NCBI GenBank assembly: GCA_022572865.1 | Contig: JACZVB010000131.1 | Location: 1-5,455 of the forward strand | Source: Chloroflexota bacterium | GTDB lineage: Bacteria; Chloroflexota; Dehalococcoidia; Plut-88900 | Direction: 5' to 3' | Length of the DNA stretch: 5,455 nt | Shown here: positions 1-5,449 of the stretch, piece by piece | Layout of the letters: each line of letters starts with the position of its first letter | How positions within the stretch are numbered: the first letter of the stretch is position 1 | Translations under genes and position numbers: made by a program | Notes under the pieces: model-generated | What the model saw: the letters and a program-made list of their open reading frames with translations, nothing else | Told to the model about the DNA's origin: nothing | Database searches by the model: none

Positions 1-268
1 ATCGTCGAGGTTTTACCGCGGAATAGAAGGCGGAGTTGAGGGACCGCTGGAAGCAAGCAGGGGCGCTAAAGTCGAGTGGGCGAGCATCTGGCGAACCCTC
101 AATCGTCTGTTTATCACCAGTTGGCCTTGCACGGGGGGATCGAGACCCCAGGAGAGAGGAGTAACGCATGTGTTGCGTCGACCGATTGAAACGGCAACCC
201 ATTGCGGTCGTTCGGAAAACACCAAATTGTTCTTCAACTTCTCAGACAACGACAAGGTAGGCGTCACA
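1..268. other. Left-edge region with no convincing gene
   Basis: This stretch lies downstream of the amidohydrolase remnant. I find no recognisable protein family on either strand. It contains a short G-run/C-run inverted repeat (GGGG at 135-138 with CCCC at 146-149, 7-nt loop) without a following T-run, so it is not a clear terminator. It also holds one short plus-strand ORF with a good ribosome binding site (168-260, listed separately). Base composition is lower in GC than the genes to the right: positions 181-240 count to 27 of 60 G+C. Confidence 0.5.
168..260 (+). CDS. Possible 30-residue small ORF, unrecognised
   Basis: An ATG at 168-170 follows GAGGAG with a 6-nt spacer, which is a good ribosome binding site. 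The frame runs 30 codons to TAG at 258-260. The predicted peptide starts MCCVDRLKRQPIAVV and ends in a Ser/Thr-rich tail. It has three cysteines and several basic residues, and no signal peptide or membrane segment. I do not recognise it. It is the only plus-strand candidate and lies convergent to the amidohydrolase remnant. The support is the ribosome binding site alone, so it may be chance. Confidence 0.15.
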   Translation: MCCVDRLKRQPIAVVRKTPNCSSTSQTTTR

Positions 269-547
269 TCAATTTTCAGCACCTGTGAGATCAGGACGCA
301 ACTCATCAGGATCGAAAACCCATCCGCCCTTGATGACACGCCATACCTTCTGCGCGTTGTAAATGTCGTCTACAGGATTGCCATCAAGCAAAATCATGTC
401 CGCAAGTTTTCCAGCCTCGAGAGATCCCACGTCCTCCTCGGCTCCCAGGGCCCGCGCCGCCTCCTGGGTGGCCATCCGAATCACCTCCAGAGCTGGGATT
501 CCCGCATCGACGAATGCTGCCATTTCCTGGTGAAGGGGTGGACCTCC
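269..547 (-). pseudogene. C-terminal remnant of an amidohydrolase (imidazolonepropionase-like metal-dependent hydrolase)
   Basis: Only the last 90 or so residues of an amidohydrolase-superfamily enzyme remain. Recognisable pieces in order are GGPPLHQEM (just upstream of the first ATG at 521-523), the helical stretch AGIPALEVIRMAT, then QEAARALG, and the closing segment VGSLEAGKLADMILLDGNP followed by a VWRVIKGGWVFDP-like strand. This is the end of the TIM barrel plus the C-terminal half of the small beta domain typical of these hydrolases. Family members are usually about 400-450 residues, so the HxH motif, the other metal ligands and the catalytic aspartate are all missing and the piece cannot be a working enzyme. 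Homology begins before the ATG and inside the end of the amidase gene in another frame, so this is a truncated gene fused by deletion or mis-assembly, not a small gene with its own start. The family call is firm; substrate is unknown. Confidence 0.8.
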
Positions 548-1545
548 CTGGTGCCTATGGCATCCAGGACCTGCTTTATCTCGGACCTTCCACTGAGCCG
601 CCTCAAACGACCGTAGATCTCCGGGACCTGGCCGATGTCATCTGGAAGGGACTCCTCAACCTGGGCGCCGGCGTCGGCCAGGCACTGTGCGGCCCTCCTG
701 ACGGCCTCGGCGGTCTCGGGCGTGGGGGAGGCGATGCCGTTATCGGTATGGAAGGAGACCCGAAGCCCCTTCATTTCGACGGTCTGTGGATCGCCCAGGG
801 GCCCGGGCACGATGGCCGGGTCCCGAGAGTCGGGGCCTGCGATGATGGGCAGGACGAGTATCAGGTCCTCGACATAACGGGCCAGGGATCCTACCTGGTT
901 CCTAAAGTCCTGGATGCCACCTGGAGGGCGGAAATGGCCGGTGCGGGGCACGCAGCCCGAGGTCGGCTTGATGCCGGCTATCCCGCAGTAGTGGGCAGGC
1001 TGGCGTATGCTGCCGCCGGCATCGCTTCCGATGCCAAAAGGCGAGCCTCCTGCCGCTATGATGGCGGCCTCACCGCCGCTGCTTCCGCCCGGGCCGCGAG
1101 TCAGATCATAAGGGTTGTTACACCTGCCGTGTATCAGGTTGTCGCATTCCCAGAAGAGACTGAGCTCCGGCAGGTTGGTCTTGCCGAGCATGATGCCACC
1201 GGCGTCCCTGAGGCGCTTGACTACAGTGGCGTCCTCTTTCGGGACGAAGGCGGCGCGGCCCAGGGTGCCGCCGGTGGAGATGACACCCTCGGTGTCCAGG
1301 GCGTCTTTGATGGTCATGGGCACACCGTGAAGGGGCCCCTTGACCTCTCCTCGGGCCAGAGCGGCATCGGCCTCACGGGCCTCGGCAAGGGCGCGGTCTC
1401 CGGTCAACAGGACAACCGCGTTCAGGCGAGGGTTTACCTCCTCGATGCGCCTGAGGTGGGCCTCCACCACCTCCGTCGAAGAGACCTCTTTGCATCGAAT
1501 GGCCCGGGCCAGGGCCGTCGCTGAAGCGTATATGATCTCTTTCAT
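481..1545 (-). CDS. Amidase-signature family hydrolase, C-terminally truncated
   Basis: This belongs to the amidase signature (AS) family of Ser-cisSer-Lys amide hydrolases (GatA, FAAH and acetamidase relatives). The triad is visible: Lys80 in GVPMTIKD, cis-Ser155 in GGSSGGE and nucleophile Ser179 in DAGGSIRQP. The 24-residue distance between the two serines is the same as in FAAH as I recall it, and the PAHYCGIAGIKPT segment follows as expected. The start MKEIIYASATALARAI is typical, although only a weak GAG ribosome binding site lies 7 nt upstream. AS enzymes are normally about 450-500 residues; this one has 354. Family-like sequence runs to about residue 337 (GTREVHP). The final 16 or so residues are read through amidohydrolase DNA in the wrong frame and end at TGA. 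Loss of the last quarter of the AS domain makes activity doubtful despite the intact triad. The substrate cannot be assigned. It lies 89 bp after the lyase gene and may be co-transcribed with it. Confidence 0.88.
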   Translation of the reverse strand: MKEIIYASATALARAIRCKEVSSTEVVEAHLRRIEEVNPRLNAVVLLTGDRALAEAREADAALARGEVKGPLHGVPMTIKDALDTEGVISTGGTLGRAAFVPKEDATVVKRLRDAGGIMLGKTNLPELSLFWECDNLIHGRCNNPYDLTRGPGGSSGGEAAIIAAGGSPFGIGSDAGGSIRQPAHYCGIAGIKPTSGCVPRTGHFRPPGGIQDFRNQVGSLARYVEDLILVLPIIAGPDSRDPAIVPGPLGDPQTVEMKGLRVSFHTDNGIASPTPETAEAVRRAAQCLADAGAQVEESLPDDIGQVPEIYGRLRRLSGRSEIKQVLDAIGTREVHPFTRKWQHSSMRESQLWR

Positions 1546-1634
1546 CAGTAATCTCGTTCACGCAGCCGGTTGGGGGCGTCAGGATGAAAAACAGGCCTGT
1601 GGAGCTTTGACCCGAGGGTCGAATCCGGGGGGCC

Positions 1635-2561
1635 TCAGGATGCGGCGGCGGCCTGGGCGGTGGAGGGTTCCAGGAGGCCGACGTCCTCGAATATCTCCCT
1701 GAGCTGGGCCTTCTGGGACTCGGTGAACATCTTCATGGGTGGCCTGGTGTAGCCCCCGGGCCTGCCCAGCAGGTTCATCGACTCCTTCAGGGCGATGTAC
1801 CCGCTGCCCACCTTGAAGAGGTCGTAGACCCGGACTATCTTGAGATGAAGCTCCCTTGCCCTGTCCATGTCGCCGGCCACGGCGGCCTCGTAAAGCTCGA
1901 CGGCCATGCGCCCGACCACCTGGGGCGCCATAGCCACCGCCCCCACGGCCCCCACCGCTATGGCTGGCAGCAGCAGGTCCTCCAGGCCGATGAAGACCTT
2001 GATTTCGTGGCCGCAGAACCGGACCAGGTCGTTTAGCTGACGGATGTCGAAGGAGCTGTCCTTGATCGCCACCACGTTGTCTAGCACCATCAATTGCTCC
2101 ACCATTTGAGGAGTCAGGTAGTTCTTCACGGCAAAGGGGCTGTTGTACAGCATGATGGGCAGGCCAGACTCTTCGGAGATGCGGGTGTAGAAATCGACCA
2201 CCTCTCGGTCGTCCACGCCGATGTAGATGGGAGGCAGGATCATAGCGCCGGCGCAGCCCGATCCGGCGGCGGCCCTGGTGAGGTCGATCACGTCGGAGGT
2301 GCGGGTGGCCGAGGTGCCGGCGATCACGGGTATCCGGCCCCGGGCTTGGTCTACAGCTATGGCGAAGACCCGTTTGCGCTCATCGTTAGTCATCAGGAAG
2401 AACTCGCCGGTGCTGCCCGCCGAGATGAAGCCGTGGCAGCCGGCCTCGATGACCAGATCAATAACCTGACGATACCCCGGCTCATCGATGTCCCCACCTC
2501 TGGTGAAGGGGGTCACGATGACTGCGAAGGAACCGTGCCAGTCTACGTTAATCCTACCCAT
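1635..2561 (-). CDS. DapA/N-acetylneuraminate lyase superfamily aldolase or dehydratase
   Basis: A class I (Schiff-base) TIM-barrel lyase of 308 residues, close to the usual 290-310. Numbering from ATG 2559-2561, motifs are VIVTPF near residue 16, GSTGEF at 49-54, Tyr113, Tyr139 in MLYNSPF and the Schiff-base Lys167 in VVAIKDSS. The position equal to Arg138 of E. coli DapA, which holds the semialdehyde carboxylate, is Ala144 here, so lysine biosynthesis is unlikely. A 2-oxo-acid aldolase or dehydratase role (4-hydroxy-2-oxoglutarate or 2-keto-3-deoxy-sugar-acid type) is more plausible, but the substrate is not readable. The start is chosen because AGGGAGG lies 5 nt before this ATG; an in-frame GTG two codons earlier (2565-2567) overlaps the ribosome binding site itself. 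A near-consensus promoter stands just upstream. The protein ends in an alanine-rich tail. It probably acts in the cytoplasm with the neighbouring aminotransferase and amidase. Confidence 0.9.
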   Translation of the reverse strand: MGRINVDWHGSFAVIVTPFTRGGDIDEPGYRQVIDLVIEAGCHGFISAGSTGEFFLMTNDERKRVFAIAVDQARGRIPVIAGTSATRTSDVIDLTRAAAGSGCAGAMILPPIYIGVDDREVVDFYTRISEESGLPIMLYNSPFAVKNYLTPQMVEQLMVLDNVVAIKDSSFDIRQLNDLVRFCGHEIKVFIGLEDLLLPAIAVGAVGAVAMAPQVVGRMAVELYEAAVAGDMDRARELHLKIVRVYDLFKVGSGYIALKESMNLLGRPGGYTRPPMKMFTESQKAQLREIFEDVGLLEPSTAQAAAAS

Positions 2562-2566
2562 ATCCA

Positions 2567-2573
2567 CCTCCCT
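2567..2573 (-). promoter_or_regulatory. Ribosome binding site that fixes the lyase start
   Basis: AGGGAGG on the minus strand, with a 5-nt spacer to the ATG at 2559-2561. It overlaps the alternative GTG at 2565-2567, which rules that codon out as an efficient start. Confidence 0.75.
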
Positions 2574-2587
2574 GGCTTGATGGGGCC

Positions 2588-2616
2588 AGTATAGAGAGGC
2601 CGGGATGGGCGGTCAA
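2588..2616 (-). promoter_or_regulatory. Sigma70-type promoter for the DapA-family lyase gene
   Basis: On the minus strand TTGACC (2611-2616) is followed by a 17-bp spacer and TATACT (2588-2593). Each hexamer matches the sigma70 consensus at 5 of 6 positions and the spacing is ideal. The -35 box starts about 10 bp after the aminotransferase stop codon. The predicted start of transcription, near 2580, leaves a short leader before the AGGGAGG ribosome binding site. This suggests the lyase, and perhaps the amidase after it, can be transcribed independently of the aminotransferase. Not tested; the call rests on sequence alone. Confidence 0.6.
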
Positions 2617-2626
2617 CGAGGCCTTG

Positions 2627-3958
2627 TTACCCGCCACCGCCCTCGGCGGCAGAGCGGATGGCCTCCTCCATGATGGACAGGGCGGTATCGATCTCCGCCC
2701 GGGTTATCACCAGGGGCGGGGCCAGGCGGATGATGGGTGTTCCCCCCGTGGTGAACAGGATCAGGCCCCGATCCAGGCAGTAGTCCTCGATGTGACGCAT
2801 CAGGTCTATGGCGGGCTCGGCCGATTCCTTGTCCCTGACTATCTCCAGGCCCAGCAGCAGGCCAAGGCCCCGAACGTCGCCGACGATCTCGTACTGGTTA
2901 CGGAGCTCCTCCAGGCCCGATTTGAAGTAGGCGCCCATCCTTTCGGCGTTCTCGACTAGGCCCTCTTCCTCGATGATGTCCAGGTTGGCCAGGCCAACGC
3001 CGCAGAGAAATGGGTCGCCGGTGTGGGAACTGCTCTGATAGTAGCCCCCGGACTCCAGCTTCTCGGCGATGGCTCCTGTAACTATAGTCGCGCTCAGTGG
3101 GACCGCTCCTCCCAGGCTCTTGGACAGGGTCATTATGTCCGGGACGATGTCGAAGTGCTCCGAAGCGAACCACTTGCCCGTCCGCCCCAGCCCCGTAAGG
3201 GCTTCATCGGCGATCAACAGAATATCCCGTTCGGTGCAGAAGCGGCGAAGCTCCTGCATGTACTCCCTGGACGGTGCCACTATAGGCCCTCCCAGTATGG
3301 GCTCGATGATGATGGCCGCCGGCTGGCCGGTGGTGGTCTTGTCCATGAGGTCCTGGGAGTATTGGAAGCAGGTGAGGTCGCAGGCTCCTTGTCCCCTGCA
3401 GAAAAGGCATCGGTAGGGGTTGGGGGTAGGGAGGAAGGTCACACCAGGCATTCCCAGCCCATATTCGGGGTGGTTGGAGCGGTAGCCTCGACCGGTCACC
3501 GACCAGGCCCCGAAGGTCAGGCCGTGATAGCTGTCCGCCAGTGCGGCCATCTCCTGTCGGCCCGTGACAAACCTGGCGATTCGCATCGCCGTCTCGTTGG
3601 ATTCGGAGCCGGAGCAACCGAAGAAGGATTTTTGGAGGTCACCCGGGGCCAGGTCGGCCAGCCTCTTGGCCAGGGTGATCTCCTCGGGGGCGGAGAAGGC
3701 GGAGCCCGTCTGCATGATACGCTGGGCCTGCTGGTTGATCGCCTCCAGAAGCCGGGGATGGCCGTGGCCCACCGATACGCACAGCTGCCCCGACATCATG
3801 TCCAGGTACTCCTTCCCATCCACGTCCCAGACCTTGCATCCCTTGGCCCGCTCCAGGACAATCGGGTGTTTGGCCCAGGTCCGAAGGCTGTATTCCGATG
3901 CCAGGTCGAGCCATTCCCTGTTTGTTTCTAAGCTAAGGCCGGCTATCTGATTCGCCAA
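2627..3958 (-). CDS. Class III PLP-dependent aminotransferase, related to 2,2-dialkylglycine decarboxylase
   Basis: A 443-residue fold-type I PLP enzyme of normal length. Visible motifs: ERAKGCKVWDVDGKEYLD at 36-53, SGQ with Gln58, GHGHP at 64-68, the phosphate-binding GCSGSESNE at 114-122, SYHG at 143-146, IEPI at 218-221, Asp251 in LLIADEALTGLGRTG (pairs with the pyridine nitrogen), PLP-binding Lys280 in TLSKSLGG, GDVRGLGLLLGLEIV at 360-374 and Arg411 in RLAPPL. The overall pattern resembles 2,2-dialkylglycine decarboxylase. Gln58, Lys280 and Arg411 match its Gln52, Lys272 and Arg406, but its Trp138, Met141 and Ser215 are Tyr144, Leu147 and a glycine here. A plain transaminase of a related clade is therefore equally possible, and no symbol is given. 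A cysteine cluster lies at 184-197. The start is TTG (3956-3958), supported by AGGGAGGA 6 nt upstream. Likely cytoplasmic, with a 2-oxo acid such as pyruvate as acceptor (family inference). Confidence 0.9.
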   Translation of the reverse strand: MANQIAGLSLETNREWLDLASEYSLRTWAKHPIVLERAKGCKVWDVDGKEYLDMMSGQLCVSVGHGHPRLLEAINQQAQRIMQTGSAFSAPEEITLAKRLADLAPGDLQKSFFGCSGSESNETAMRIARFVTGRQEMAALADSYHGLTFGAWSVTGRGYRSNHPEYGLGMPGVTFLPTPNPYRCLFCRGQGACDLTCFQYSQDLMDKTTTGQPAAIIIEPILGGPIVAPSREYMQELRRFCTERDILLIADEALTGLGRTGKWFASEHFDIVPDIMTLSKSLGGAVPLSATIVTGAIAEKLESGGYYQSSSHTGDPFLCGVGLANLDIIEEEGLVENAERMGAYFKSGLEELRNQYEIVGDVRGLGLLLGLEIVRDKESAEPAIDLMRHIEDYCLDRGLILFTTGGTPIIRLAPPLVITRAEIDTALSIMEEAIRSAAEGGGG

Positions 3959-3964
3959 GATGGT

Positions 3965-3972
3965 TCCTCCCT
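3965..3972 (-). promoter_or_regulatory. Strong ribosome binding site supporting a TTG start
   Basis: AGGGAGGA on the minus strand, 6 nt before the TTG at 3956-3958. There is no ATG or GTG nearby in frame that would give a better family start, so this site decides the start of the aminotransferase gene. Confidence 0.7.
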
Positions 3973-4028
3973 GTATTCCATTGAGCCTTATCAGCGGCTC
4001 GCGTCATGTAATTCCCAATCACAGTCCC

Positions 4029-4043
4029 GACTAGTACTTAGTC
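4029..4043. repeat. Small inverted repeat in the qor-aminotransferase gap
   Basis: GACTA (4029-4033) and TAGTC (4039-4043) pair around a 5-nt centre. It lies just outside the MITE-like element and about 70 bp upstream of the aminotransferase start. It could be an operator half-site pair or chance; no clear promoter boxes accompany it. Confidence 0.25.
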
Positions 4044-4055
4044 CTTAAAATATTG

Positions 4056-4139
4056 TGTCATTCTGAGTTCCGACCTGTCCCGATATTCGGGACCTGTCGG
4101 TGCGAAGAATCTAGACCCTTCGCTTCGCTCAGGGTGACA
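4056..4139. repeat. MITE-like short interspersed repeat, about 84 bp
   Basis: The element is bounded by imperfect terminal inverted repeats: TGTCATTCTGAG at 4056-4067 and CTCAGGGTGACA at 4128-4139 (10 of 12 pairs). It holds the core GCGAAGAATCT and CTTCGCTTCGCTCAGG, which I recognise as the pattern of a short repeat scattered through many bacterial genomes and metagenome contigs. Inside are a perfect 7-bp hairpin, GTCCCGA (4077-4083) with TCGGGAC (4087-4093) around a 3-nt loop, two direct copies of GACCTGTC (4072-4079, 4091-4098), and GCGAAG (4102-4107) facing CTTCGC (4118-4123). It has no coding capacity. It sits between qor and the aminotransferase gene and could fold in RNA as a transcript end for qor. 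The non-autonomous mobile nature is inferred; only one copy is in this window. Confidence 0.65.
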
Positions 4140-4203
4140 AAAAGGAACGTTATTTATCGGACTGACCGCTAGCTGGTCGGAGAATGAATTCATCAGACTG
4201 GGC

Positions 4204-5172
4204 CTAGGGCCGGAGAAGGACCTTGCCTATGTTGTGCCGGCCCTCCAGGCGTCCCTGGGCCTCGGCGGCCTGCTCCAGAGGGAACTCGCTGTCGATGCGC
4301 ACCTTCAGGGAGCCCGAGGCCGTCCAACCCAGTATATCGTTGGCCCTCCAGACCAGCTCCTCCCGGGTCGCTGTGTAGTGGGCCATGGAAGGCCTTGTGA
4401 GGAAGAGGGACCCCTTGCTGTTCAATATCTGGGGGTCGAAAGGCGGGGGCGGGCCGCTGGACTGGCCATAAAGGACCATGTAGCCCCTGGGGGCCAGGGA
4501 GTCGATACTCTTATCGAAGGTGTCCTGGCCCACGCCGTCGTACACCACCTGTACACCCTTGCCCTGGGTCATATCCTTGACCTCTGCCAGGAAGTCCTGC
4601 TCCGTGTAGAGGACCACTTCGTCGCAGCCGGCGCCTCGTGCCGCCTCCGCCTTCTCCTGGGTGGACACGGTGCCGATGACCCTGGCCCCCCGTGCCTTGG
4701 CGATCTGGGTCAGAAGGAGTCCCGTGCCACCCGCCGCGGCGTGTACCAGACAGGTATCCCCCTGCTTCAATGGATATGTACTCAGTGCCAGGTAGTGGGC
4801 CGTCAGGCCCTGAAGCATTATGGCGGCTCCTACGGAGAAATCCACGGCTTTCGGAAGCTGGACCAGCCGCCAGGCCGGAACATTGGCGAACTGGGCGTAG
4901 GAGCCCCGGGCCCCGGCGTAAGCCACCCGGTCCCCGATCTGCACCTCGGTCACGTCGGGGCCTACAGCCGTGACTATTCCCGCTCCCTCGTTCCCGGGGA
5001 TGAAGGGCAGGTCCATCTTGTATCCGCCCTCTCTTTGATAGATATCCAGGTAGTTGATGCCGATAGAAGCCAGCTTTACCTGGGCCTGGCCGGCGCCTGG
5101 GGCTGGAAGCTCCACTTCCTCCAGCCTTAGGACCTCGGGCCCTCCCTGCTTTCGAACATGAATCGCCTTCAT
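4204..5172 (-). CDS. qor: NADPH:quinone reductase / zeta-crystallin-like oxidoreductase (Qor family)
   Basis: A zinc-independent medium-chain dehydrogenase/reductase of 322 residues, very like E. coli Qor (327). It opens with MKAIHVRKQGGPEVLRLEEV, followed by the GroES-like domain with GINYLDIYQREGGY at 38-51 and PFIPGNEGAGIV at 56-67. The Rossmann dinucleotide motif AAAGGTG is at 145-151 (usually AAAGGVG). Later come YDGVGQDTFDKSI and GSLFLTRPSM, both Qor hallmarks. Zinc ligands of alcohol dehydrogenases are absent. It would reduce quinones or other electrophilic enones with NADPH in the cytoplasm. I place the start at ATG 5170-5172 because the family N-terminus begins there, with GAGGGAG 8 nt upstream. 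An in-frame ATG at 5215-5217 has an even better AGGAG 6 nt upstream and would add 15 Gly/Pro-rich residues (337 in total). Those 15 codons show G or C at only 6 third positions, which is more like leader DNA. It is probably a separate transcription unit. Confidence 0.9.
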   Translation of the reverse strand: MKAIHVRKQGGPEVLRLEEVELPAPGAGQAQVKLASIGINYLDIYQREGGYKMDLPFIPGNEGAGIVTAVGPDVTEVQIGDRVAYAGARGSYAQFANVPAWRLVQLPKAVDFSVGAAIMLQGLTAHYLALSTYPLKQGDTCLVHAAAGGTGLLLTQIAKARGARVIGTVSTQEKAEAARGAGCDEVVLYTEQDFLAEVKDMTQGKGVQVVYDGVGQDTFDKSIDSLAPRGYMVLYGQSSGPPPPFDPQILNSKGSLFLTRPSMAHYTATREELVWRANDILGWTASGSLKVRIDSEFPLEQAAEAQGRLEGRHNIGKVLLRP

Positions 5173-5223
5173 ATCGTATTCTCCCTCGGGTCCTGGCCCG
5201 GCACCTCGAATTCTCATCTCTGT

Positions 5224-5228
5224 CTCCT
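5224..5228 (-). promoter_or_regulatory. Ribosome binding site of the alternative qor start
   Basis: AGGAG on the minus strand, 6 nt before the ATG at 5215-5217. It is as good as the site of the preferred start at 5172 (GAGGGAG at 5181-5187, 8-nt spacer), so initiation at both codons is possible. Confidence 0.45.
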
Positions 5229-5230
5229 GA

Positions 5231-5254
5231 GATAGATGGGGCCTCTAATCTATC
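5231..5254. repeat. Perfect 7-bp inverted repeat in front of qor
   Basis: GATAGAT (5231-5237) and ATCTATC (5248-5254) are perfect inverted copies around a 10-bp spacer. The repeat ends 2 bp before the AGGAG site of the upstream qor start. As DNA it has the size of a dimeric repressor operator; as RNA it would be a hairpin next to the ribosome binding site. No regulator gene is in the window, so the role is conjecture. Confidence 0.4.
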
Positions 5255-5357
5255 ACGAAACCGGCATCCTTTTATCCTTATTAGGCCACGGGGGAGCAAC
5301 GCCACATATACGACATGATCCAGGGTTTCTTTTGACCTGCAGGCACATATCCCGATA

Positions 5358-5449
5358 GTGGGAGACCCACGGATCGAGTATAGGCTTACCCTTAAGGCAC
5401 TAAAGGGTTGGCACACTACCTGATGAAGTGTAGCGGAATGATAATTCCG
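5358..5449. repeat. Group of three short hairpin-forming sequences upstream of qor
   Basis: Within the roughly 240 bp upstream of qor I see three perfect small stems: GTGGG/CCCAC at 5358-5362 and 5366-5370 (3-nt loop), ACCCTT/AAGGGT at 5388-5393 and 5403-5408 (9-nt loop), and CGGAAT/ATTCCG at 5434-5439 and 5444-5449 (GATA loop). None is followed by a T-run on either strand, so none is a clear intrinsic terminator. On the minus strand a TATACT box lies between the first two (5377-5382), but I find no good -35 box 16-18 bp upstream. No gene is visible here. Confidence 0.35.

Noticed and set aside
514..1524. Long plus-strand open frame opposite the amidase
   Set aside because: It encodes no recognisable family and is Gly/Ala/Arg-rich as expected from the antisense of GC-rich coding DNA; the minus strand has a clear amidase with its catalytic triad.
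1587..1600. Palindrome followed by a T-run on the minus strand, between the lyase and the amidase, as a terminator
   Set aside because: ACAGGCCTGT has no room for a loop, so any hairpin would have only 3 or 4 pairs; too weak to call an intrinsic terminator.
1605..1630. T-arm-like GGGTCGAATCC suggesting a tRNA
   Set aside because: No matching acceptor stem, D-arm or anticodon arm can be formed around it on either strand.
1635..2567. GTG at 2565-2567 as the lyase start
   Set aside because: It overlaps the ribosome binding site AGGGAGG; the ATG two codons later has a proper 5-nt spacer.
3023..3931. Long plus-strand open frame opposite the aminotransferase
   Set aside because: It has no family motifs; the minus strand holds an intact PLP enzyme across the whole stretch.
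4161..4180. GACC/GGTC inverted repeat after the qor stop as a terminator
   Set aside because: The stem is only 4 bp, and the nearest T-run on the minus strand is about 20 nt further on, so it does not have terminator form.
4234..5130. Long plus-strand open frame opposite qor
   Set aside because: It is an antisense shadow of a well-supported Qor-family gene with no motifs of its own.
5377..5382. TATACT as a -10 box for qor
   Set aside because: It matches -10 well, but no acceptable -35 hexamer lies 16-18 bp upstream, and it would imply a leader of nearly 200 nt; kept only as a remark.
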